From: Candidatus Bathyarchaeota archaeon
Lineage (GTDB): Archaea; Thermoproteota; Bathyarchaeia; TCS64
Direction: 5' to 3'
DNA length: 11,283 nt
Assembly (NCBI GenBank): GCA_026014515.1
Contig: JAOZIG010000471.1
Coordinates: forward strand, 1-11,283
Below are positions 7,004-11,283 of the stretch, one piece after another (the stretch's first letter is position 1; each line of letters starts with the position of its first letter). The position numbers and the translations under genes were made by a program. The notes below the pieces were generated by a model that saw only the letters and a program-made list of their open reading frames with translations, searched no databases and was not told the origin of the DNA.

Positions 7004-7110
7004 ATATGGAAAAACAAAGAAATACTTTTCATATTTTTTACATAAATCTATATGGAGAATAAATATGGATTTCAACTCTATATTCAAAATATTTAGTTGA
7101 TATATGGAGA
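7004..7110 (+). repeat. Cluster of four ATATGGA motifs upstream of the acidic protein gene
   Basis: ATATGGA starts at 7004, 7050, 7063 and 7102 in a 213-base AT-rich gap that holds no convincing gene. Copies at 7050 and 7102 extend to ATATGGAGA, identical to the copy at 5342 in the kinase operon promoter. All four lie on the same strand. Binding-site role is inferred; AT-rich composition raises the chance level somewhat. Confidence 0.4.
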
Positions 7111-7160
7111 AAATCCGTAAAAACCGTATAAAACAATGAAATTAGGTGTTCCACAGCGTT

Positions 7161-7169
7161 CTTTAAATA
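7161..7169 (+). promoter_or_regulatory. TATA box of the acidic exported protein gene
   Basis: CTTTAAATA about 40 bases upstream of the ATG. Initiation near 7192 would give a leader of about 14 bases that includes GTGAGG at 7196-7201, a possible ribosome binding site four bases before the ATG. A second TATA-like run, CGTATAAAA, lies at 7125-7133. Confidence 0.5.
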
Positions 7170-7205
7170 CTACTTTTGGGTTGTTTCTTTCAAAAGTGAG
7201 GAATA

Positions 7206-8423
7206 ATGAGACGTAGGTTTACCATGTTGGCGATATTCGCGCTGGTGTTTTCAACGTCAATTAGTTTGACGTATGCAGCACCTGACGATGGTAACACCAA
7301 AAGCGTCTACGAAACCATCAGAGGAGCCGCAGAGGCTCGTAGAGACGAGTTACTCTATCTGTTAGACGAGGACATATCTGATGATGTAATAACAAATCTG
7401 CAAACCGCACTACAACAGATGCAGGACGCAGAAGAATCACAAGACCCACAAACCTCTCTCCAATTATACATGACAGCTTTACAGAACTTTAGAAAAACAT
7501 GGAGTAGCTATCTCAAAGAAGACGAGGAAGCATCACAGAACACACTGTCTCCAGTACCAGAAGTATTACCTCCAGCACCTGAACCAGAGGAAGAGCTGGA
7601 AGCGGAAATTAAAGAAAACAAAGTCAAACTTCTTGAAAAATTCCAAGACCGTATCGAGAAAGAATACAACAGTCTTTACACTGAGATTGAGGACGTAGTT
7701 GAGCTACTGCCTGAAGAGGACTCTCAGAAAGTACAGAAAACCTTCGAAAAGACCCAAGAAAAACTAGACCGCATCAAGGAAAAGATCAGTAAAGGCGATG
7801 TGGATGAAGCAATCGAGAGCATTGAATCCGACTTAACCTCAATCGAAGATGATCTAGGGACACTGGAAGATGAGGAAGCCTCTGAAACCCTGAAGAAGAT
7901 CGAAAAGATGGATAGAGAAGCTAACAAGATCAAAGCAGAGAAAGAGGAGAAGGAGGACAAGGGTGAGGATACCTCCGAGGAAGAGGAAAAGATCAACGAG
8001 ATAAAGAAAGAGATCAAGGAAGCCAAGGACGAATACAAGAGCAACAAGGAAAATGGAAATAACAGAGCATCCAAAGACGACAAATCTACAGAGCCCTCAG
8101 ACGATACAACCTTCAGCACCACTGAAGCAACAGAACCAGAGGAGCCCGAAGAAGACGAATCTAATGAACCAACTATAAACACCGAGTCAGACGATGACGA
8201 GGTCGAAACTGAGGCTGAAGAAGTAAAAGACGAAGATGACGAGGATGAGGAAGAAGCCAAGGATGACGACGAAGATGAACCAAAAGACGAAGTAGAAGAC
8301 GAGGACGACGACAAAGACGAAGAGAAGGAAGAGGACAAGCTCGAAAAAGAAGAAGAGAAAGAGGAAGACGAGCTAGAAAAGGAAGAAGATAAAGAAGAGA
8401 AGGAAGAGGACAAAGACAAATAA
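7206..8423 (+). CDS. Exported, extremely acidic low-complexity protein
   Basis: No named family recognised. The 405-residue protein has a signal peptide (MRRRF, hydrophobic core, likely cleavage after A24 or A25). Residues about 30-110 are helical, 115-130 form a Pro-rich linker, about 130-280 are Glu/Lys-rich with heptad-like spacing typical of a long coiled coil, and about 290-405 are almost only Asp, Glu, Lys, Ser and Thr with near-repeats such as DKLEKEEEKEED and DELEKEEDKEEKEED. No C-terminal membrane helix or sorting motif is visible, so it is secreted or held by partners. The acidic tail could bind divalent cations or form a disordered envelope brush; both are inference. Some annotated 'acidic tails' are intracellular, but the signal peptide argues against that. 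It follows the membrane-anchored surface gene but has its own promoter. Confidence 0.8.
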   Translation: MRRRFTMLAIFALVFSTSISLTYAAPDDGNTKSVYETIRGAAEARRDELLYLLDEDISDDVITNLQTALQQMQDAEESQDPQTSLQLYMTALQNFRKTWSSYLKEDEEASQNTLSPVPEVLPPAPEPEEELEAEIKENKVKLLEKFQDRIEKEYNSLYTEIEDVVELLPEEDSQKVQKTFEKTQEKLDRIKEKISKGDVDEAIESIESDLTSIEDDLGTLEDEEASETLKKIEKMDREANKIKAEKEEKEDKGEDTSEEEEKINEIKKEIKEAKDEYKSNKENGNNRASKDDKSTEPSDDTTFSTTEATEPEEPEEDESNEPTINTESDDDEVETEAEEVKDEDDEDEEEAKDDDEDEPKDEVEDEDDDKDEEKEEDKLEKEEEKEEDELEKEEDKEEKEEDKDK

Positions 8424-8452
8424 TCCTCCTGACCTATTTCCACTGAAGTATA

Positions 8453-9151
8453 TTGAACAAGGTTCTTATTATCCAAAACGATCCCCCGGAAACATTAGGA
8501 CTTTATGAATCATTTCTCCGGGAACATTCTGATCTTACACTCATCAAAGCATATCAGATGAAACCTCAAGATGAGTTCCCCTCTGTACATCAATTTAGCC
8601 ATTTTATAATCGGACCAACGCCCATCAGTGCAAATGATGCCCTAAACCATGAGTTCCTTAGAAAGGAATGGAAGTATCTGGAGGAGATAGTTGATTCAGG
8701 TAAGCCTTGTCTCGGTGTTTGCTGTGGAGGGCAGATGCTAGCTAAACTTCTTGGCGGAGAGGTCACAAAGAGTCCAAGTAAAGAGATAGGGGGTTACACG
8801 GTTAATCTAACATCTGATAGTCTGTCTGATCCCCTATATTGTGGATTCCCGGAGGCGTTCCCAGTGTTCCACTGGCACAGTGATATGTTTACAGTTCCTC
8901 CTGGGGGAAAATTATTAGCTACGGGTAATCCTTGTCCAATCCAGTCCTTTAGAAAGGACAATATTTGGGGGATAATATTCCATCTTGAAGTAACTGCTGT
9001 TGATGCCATGCGGTGGGCAGATGCATATCCCGATGAGCCGCAGGCAATAGGTAAAACCAGTGAACAGGTTCTAGCGGAATGTAGATCAACTGAGTCGCAG
9101 ATGAAAACATTAGCTGTAAAATTGATGAAAAATTTCCTTTCTCAAAAATAA
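8453..9151 (+). CDS. Class I glutamine amidotransferase (GuaA/GATase1-like), stand-alone
   Basis: Glutaminase-fold protein of 232 residues with no synthetase domain. The nucleophile elbow is GVCCGGQ at 88-94; by the family pattern GxCxGxQ the catalytic Cys is C90, next to C91. The remaining triad members are H177 and E179 in FHLEV. VFHWHSDMF at 138-146 and a late IQSFR segment resemble GMP-synthase-like amidotransferases rather than carbamoyl-phosphate or anthranilate synthase subunits. The true substrate is uncertain: such stand-alone proteins include gamma-glutamyl peptidases, and in archaea GMP synthase can be split into separate subunits, but the synthetase partner is not in this window. 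The start is a TTG at 8453, 29 bases after the acidic protein gene, with no clear ribosome binding site, so the start is the least certain part of the call. Confidence 0.88.
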   Translation: MNKVLIIQNDPPETLGLYESFLREHSDLTLIKAYQMKPQDEFPSVHQFSHFIIGPTPISANDALNHEFLRKEWKYLEEIVDSGKPCLGVCCGGQMLAKLLGGEVTKSPSKEIGGYTVNLTSDSLSDPLYCGFPEAFPVFHWHSDMFTVPPGGKLLATGNPCPIQSFRKDNIWGIIFHLEVTAVDAMRWADAYPDEPQAIGKTSEQVLAECRSTESQMKTLAVKLMKNFLSQK

Positions 9152-9168
9152 GCATAAAAATCCAGTGA

Positions 9169-9187
9169 TAATCCGATTTTTTTGGAT
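9169..9187 (+). terminator. T-rich terminator after the amidotransferase gene
   Basis: A run of seven T at 9177-9183, 25 bases after the stop codon, flanked by a weak ATCC/GGAT inverted repeat. T-runs are the main signal for archaeal transcription termination. Confidence 0.5.
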
Positions 9188-9259
9188 ATTTCAACTATCT
9201 ATTTAACAAAAATAACTACAATACCCTTAATAGCTGTGCTGAATATATGCTGCTTGAAC

Positions 9260-9307
9260 GAGGTTTCCCATCAGAGTTCACTGAATTTTGTAGAAAAGAG
9301 AAACCTC
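9260..9307 (+). promoter_or_regulatory. Leader inverted repeat upstream of alba
   Basis: GAGGTTTC at 9260-9267 pairs perfectly with GAAACCTC at 9300-9307, ending 12 bases before the alba ATG. The loop holds a smaller TCAG/CTGA pair. If transcription starts from the TATA-like CTATTTAAC at 9199-9207, the mRNA leader of about 95 bases would contain both arms. A nearer TATA-like GAATATATG at 9241-9249 would exclude the left arm, so this is a candidate only. Confidence 0.35.
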
Positions 9308-9319
9308 AAAGTGGTCAAT

Positions 9320-9592
9320 ATGTCAACTAACACCATATACATCGGAAACAAACCAATAGCAAACTATTGTCAAGCGATCATCCAGACGCTCAACGACAAT
9401 AACACAGCAACACTATTAGCCAGAGGCACAGCCATAAGCCGAGCAGTAGACGCCGTAGAAATAACAAGAAACCGTTACCTAGACGGAATCACGGTCCAAT
9501 CCATTGAGTTAGGCACCGAAGAGCTACGAGGCTCTGATGGCGGAATGCGCAACGTAAGTAACATGACCATCATACTGGAAAAAAGGAACTAA
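9320..9592 (+). CDS. alba: Alba DNA/RNA-binding chromatin protein
   Basis: Small archaeal chromatin protein of 90 residues that binds DNA and RNA as a dimer. The family signature is clear: IYIGNKPIANY with the lysine K11 at the position of the acetylatable binding-loop lysine, then LLARGTAISRAVDAVEI at 32-48, and a C-terminal strand ending in TIILEKRN. The reading frame stays open upstream to 9182, but the added residues have no Alba character; the alignment to the family begins right at ATG 9320. A GTG at 9311 is the only close alternative. It is followed after 16 bases by the cold-shock gene, whose ribosome binding site starts right after the alba stop, so the two are probably one operon. 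An inverted repeat precedes the start. Confidence 0.95.
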   Translation: MSTNTIYIGNKPIANYCQAIIQTLNDNNTATLLARGTAISRAVDAVEITRNRYLDGITVQSIELGTEELRGSDGGMRNVSNMTIILEKRN

Positions 9593-9595
9593 TTT

Positions 9596-9603
9596 GGAGG
9601 TGA
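9596..9603 (+). promoter_or_regulatory. Strong ribosome binding site that decides the cold-shock gene start
   Basis: GGAGGTGA, a full match to the archaeal anti-Shine-Dalgarno sequence, five bases before TTG 9609. It overlaps the upstream in-frame TTG at 9594, which therefore is unlikely to be the start. Confidence 0.65.
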
Positions 9604-9608
9604 AATTT

Positions 9609-9806
9609 TTGGAAGGAGAGGTAAAACGCTGGCTTGATGGACGCGGATTCGGGTTCATCGAGGTCGAAGACCAGGACGATGATGTTTTCGTACATCATTC
9701 AGAGCTAAAAGGAACTTACTCACTCATGAGAGGCCAAAAAGTAGAGTTTGAACTAGAAAGCTCATTTAAGGGTCCACGTGCAGTGAACGTAAAAGTTCTA
9801 GGCTAA
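9609..9806 (+). CDS. Cold-shock-domain nucleic-acid-binding protein (CspA-like)
   Basis: Single cold-shock domain of 65 residues, an OB-fold RNA chaperone that binds single-stranded nucleic acids. The start gives MEGEVKRW, matching the usual beginning GxVKWF. RNP1 is GRGFGFI at 11-17 and RNP2 is VFVHHS at 26-31, with a typical GQKVEFE strand and GPRAVNV end. The start TTG at 9609 is chosen from the GGAGGTGA site five bases upstream. Such proteins are abundant in bacteria and patchy in archaea, so lateral origin at some time is possible, although base composition here does not stand out. It lies directly behind alba and ahead of rps26e, among nucleic-acid and ribosome genes. Confidence 0.93.
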   Translation: MEGEVKRWLDGRGFGFIEVEDQDDDVFVHHSELKGTYSLMRGQKVEFELESSFKGPRAVNVKVLG

Positions 9807-9822
9807 ACTAGTCTAACAATAA

Positions 9823-9838
9823 CCCCCTAAACAGGGGG
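9823..9838 (+). terminator. GC-rich hairpin after the cold-shock gene
   Basis: CCCCCT and AGGGGG form a perfect 6-bp stem around the loop AAAC, 16 bases after the cold-shock stop. Only four T follow, at 9845-9848, so it may serve as 3'-end protection or a weak terminator rather than an efficient one. Confidence 0.45.
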
Positions 9839-9850
9839 ATACGATTTTCC

Positions 9851-9871
9851 TAGACATCCTCTGGGTGTCTA
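9851..9871 (+). other. Second hairpin just upstream of rps26e
   Basis: The 9-base arms 9851-9859 and 9863-9871 pair with one G-U pair and a 3-base loop TCT. It ends 15 bases before the ribosome binding site GAGGTGA at 9887-9893 of rps26e. It could be a leader element or, with the previous hairpin, part of a processed intercistronic region. Confidence 0.4.
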
Positions 9872-9897
9872 TATTATAATTTCAAAGAGGTGAGATA

Positions 9898-10131
9898 GTG
9901 AGTTCAAACATCACCAGAAAGAAAGGGCAGAGTGGTAGAACCCGGTCCGTGGAATGTGCTCAATGTGGAGCGCTTGTGCCACGGGATAAAGCCATAGCGA
10001 AGCGTAGGTATGGGTTGCCCTTGAATAGGCGTTTGATTAAAATTTTAAAAGATCAGGGTGCGCGTATTCACGCTGGACGGAACACTGTTTATTACTGTGT
10101 TTCATGTGCAAAGCACAGAAAATACGTCTAG
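9898..10131 (+). CDS. rps26e: Small ribosomal subunit protein eS26 (S26e)
   Basis: Zinc-binding protein of the small ribosomal subunit, 77 residues. The C-x2-C pair is C20/C23, followed by LVPRDKAI, and the second pair is C67/C70 in YYCVSCAKHRK; both blocks match eukaryotic RPS26 closely. It is shorter than the eukaryotic protein, as archaeal forms are. In archaea this protein is known from TACK and Asgard groups and not from Euryarchaeota, which is the main taxonomic clue in the window. The start is GTG at 9898, four bases after GAGGTGA. Its stop codon shares bases with the stop of the convergent small Cys-rich gene. Confidence 0.95.
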   Translation: MSSNITRKKGQSGRTRSVECAQCGALVPRDKAIAKRRYGLPLNRRLIKILKDQGARIHAGRNTVYYCVSCAKHRKYV

Positions 10132-10328
10132 TTTTCCATATATTCATCGCAGTCTCGGCGCATTATCTGAGACTCTATGAACCCTAGTTTATCGCAGTAG
10201 CAGAACTCGTCAAGATTCATTCTTCTACGTTCTAGGGTGTTAACTATTTCCTTGTTTTCTTGGCTAAGCCTGAGTCTTATCTCTTTAGTGAGGTCTTTCC
10301 CCCAGACACAGTGCCTGCACGTTACCAT
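10128..10328 (-). CDS. Small Cys-rich, probably zinc-binding protein
   Basis: Unrecognised 66-residue protein. C4 and C7 form a CRHC knuckle near the N-terminus, C43 and C45 a CYC pair, and C60 lies in RRDCDEY near the end; a charged helix at about 13-40 separates the halves. The Cys spacing and the ending resemble short hypothetical archaeal zinc proteins. The gene fills an otherwise empty gap between rps26e and the HAD gene, starts with ATG and is not antisense to any known gene, which supports it being real. Its TAG stop (10128-10130) and the TAG of rps26e (10129-10131) overlap in CTAG. It is divergent from the HAD gene, separated by 77 bases. No strong ribosome binding site is seen; function is unknown. 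Confidence 0.65.
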   Translation of the reverse strand: MVTCRHCVWGKDLTKEIRLRLSQENKEIVNTLERRRMNLDEFCYCDKLGFIESQIMRRDCDEYMEN

Positions 10329-10371
10329 ATGACTCTATTTCACATGCTTCGATTTGGGTTTACTGGAAAAC

Positions 10372-10379
10372 GTTATACT
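10372..10379 (+). promoter_or_regulatory. TATA-like box before the HAD gene, possibly shared
   Basis: GTTATACT lies about 30 bases before the TTG start of the HAD gene, giving a leader of about five bases. The core reads nearly the same on the other strand and could also serve the divergent Cys-rich gene, with initiation about 20 bases before its ATG. Confidence 0.35.
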
Positions 10380-10405
10380 CCGCGAATCCAACTAGCCCAG
10401 ACAAG

Positions 10406-11092
10406 TTGAAGCTCAAAGGCATAATATTCGATCTCGACAGCACCCTCATACAGGCAAAGATCGACTTCGTTGACATGAAAACCCACATGATCGCATTACT
10501 AGAAAAGTATGGGCACCCATCGGGAACACTAAGCCCCACGGACCAGACAACAGTCCAGATCATGGAAAACGCGAACACTGAATGGAAGCGCCAAAATAAA
10601 CCAAAAAACGAGTGCGATATGCTCCTTAAAGAAATCGAGCAAATCATGAATCAAGGTGAGCTAAACGCCATACCCAATCTACAAGAAATCGAGGGTACAG
10701 CACCCGCAATAAAGAGACTCAAAGAAATGGGGCTAAAACTAGCGATATTAACGAGAAGCCACCACGCCTACGCAGTGCAGTCATTAAAGAAACTCGGCAT
10801 CTATGACGAGTTTGACATTATACTAGGGCGTAATGAGACCCCTGAACCCAAGCCATACAAGGGAGCAATAGACCACACAGTCAAGTTGATGGGCCTCACT
10901 GTAGACGATGTTGTGATGATTGGTGATCACCAGATAGACCGTGATAGTGCCATCAACAGTGGATGCATGTTTATTGGGGTAGGTACGGGTCGCCGTGGAA
11001 TGAAGAGTTGGGCGAACGAACAGCCTCCAGAGCATTTCCTAGACTCTGTAGCTGAGCTTCCAGAGTACCTTGAATCACAGGGTTTCGTATAA
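10406..11092 (+). CDS. HAD-superfamily hydrolase, probable phosphatase (phosphoglycolate phosphatase-like)
   Basis: Phosphatase fold of 228 residues. The four HAD motifs are present: I, FDLDSTL with nucleophile D9 and general acid D11; II, ILTRS with T116; III, lysine in the PEPKPYKG segment (K149 or K152); IV, MIGDHQIDRDSA with D174 and D178. A helical cap domain lies between motifs I and II (about 15-95), as in subfamily I enzymes such as phosphoglycolate phosphatase and beta-phosphoglucomutase. Substrate cannot be told from sequence. The start is TTG at 10406, placing the nucleophile at the usual distance from the N-terminus; no ATG or GTG is available near it in frame. A T-run six bases long follows the stop codon. 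Confidence 0.92.
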   Translation: MKLKGIIFDLDSTLIQAKIDFVDMKTHMIALLEKYGHPSGTLSPTDQTTVQIMENANTEWKRQNKPKNECDMLLKEIEQIMNQGELNAIPNLQEIEGTAPAIKRLKEMGLKLAILTRSHHAYAVQSLKKLGIYDEFDIILGRNETPEPKPYKGAIDHTVKLMGLTVDDVVMIGDHQIDRDSAINSGCMFIGVGTGRRGMKSWANEQPPEHFLDSVAELPEYLESQGFV

Positions 11093-11100
11093 TCACAAAG

Positions 11101-11106
11101 TTTTTT
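11101..11106 (+). terminator. T-run terminator after the HAD gene
   Basis: Six consecutive T begin eight bases after the HAD stop codon, the usual archaeal termination signal. No stem precedes it. Confidence 0.4.
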
Positions 11107-11157
11107 ACCAAACCATTATCCTATAGTCTAAATCCCGCATTATATCAGGTGAAAAAT

Positions 11158-11283
11158 ATGAGTAAAGCAGATGAATATCAGAAAAAACTAGCACAGGCAA
11201 AACAGATCCTAAACATGATAGCGGACGATAACACCACGCCTCGAAATATCAGGCGAACCGCGAAAAGTGCAGCTGATATGCTT
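11158..11283 (+). CDS. UPF0147 family protein (3' end missing)
   Basis: The first 42 codons of a small helical archaeal protein of unknown function. The run LAQAKQILNMIADD followed by TTPRNIRRTAKSAADML matches the UPF0147 pattern, in which a PRNIRR core links two helices; family members are about 90 residues, so roughly half is missing at the window edge. The ATG at 11158 is preceded by AGGTGA at 11147-11152 with five bases between. It is separated from the HAD gene by a T-run, so it is probably transcribed separately. Confidence 0.85.
   Translation, partial: MSKADEYQKKLAQAKQILNMIADDNTTPRNIRRTAKSAADML

Noticed and set aside
7004..7110. CRISPR-like or tandem repeat array
   Set aside because: The repeated unit is only 7-9 bases with irregular spacing, far too short for CRISPR repeats.
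7724..8476. Long serine-rich open frame on the minus strand
   Set aside because: It is the exact antisense of the Asp/Glu/Lys tail of the acidic exported protein; GA-rich codons read as Ser codons in reverse. It has no recognisable domain.
9169..9187. Second copy of the kinase-operon operator, since TAATCCGATT occurs on both
   Set aside because: The shared 10 bases do not keep the 6-bp symmetry here, and the site follows a stop codon with a run of seven T, which a terminator explains.
9182..9319. Upstream in-frame extension of alba by 46 codons
   Set aside because: The extra residues lack Alba similarity, the family fold begins at ATG 9320, and the region holds a terminator T-run and leader repeats.

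Overview
The window looks like a chromosome segment from an archaeon outside the Euryarchaeota, most likely of the TACK or Asgard groups (a Thorarchaeota- or Bathyarchaeota-like lineage would fit, but this is inference). The evidence is an eS26 (S26e) ribosomal protein gene, an Alba chromatin protein, a UPF0147 protein, archaeal TATA boxes placed about 24-31 bases before start codons (leaderless or short-leader mRNAs), and GGAGGTGA-type Shine-Dalgarno sites before downstream genes. Many starts are TTG or GTG.

Layout. 1-1013 (minus, cut by the window edge): a cyclic amidohydrolase of the dihydroorotase/hydantoinase family. 1117-3154 (plus): a two-gene ABC-2 type exporter, ATPase plus NatB-like permease, overlapping by 8 bases. 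5812-3135 (minus): a signalling cluster of one membrane histidine kinase with a probable CHASE4 sensor and two stand-alone receiver proteins. 5994-8423 (plus): two exported proteins, one anchored by a C-terminal membrane helix and one extremely acidic and apparently unanchored. 8453-9151: a class I glutamine amidotransferase. 9320-10131: alba, a cold-shock-domain gene and rps26e. 10328-10128 (minus): a small Cys-rich protein whose stop codon interlocks with that of rps26e. 10406-11092: a HAD-family phosphatase. 11158 to the edge: a UPF0147 gene.

How the parts may fit. The kinase has no DNA-binding partner here; both response regulators are receiver domain only, so their output must be by protein contact. 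The second receiver gene and the membrane-anchored surface protein are divergently transcribed from a 181-base region that holds two apparently leaderless promoters, a perfect 11-bp inverted repeat and a tandem direct repeat. A short motif (ATATGGAGA) is found in the promoter region of the kinase operon and, with variants, four times upstream of the acidic exported protein. I infer that the kinase, the receivers and the two surface proteins may form one regulated envelope-sensing module. This is the part of the window most worth follow-up. The alba/csp/rps26e block is a nucleic-acid-binding and translation group with structured leader candidates.

No tRNA, rRNA, CRISPR array, insertion sequence or integrase was recognised.
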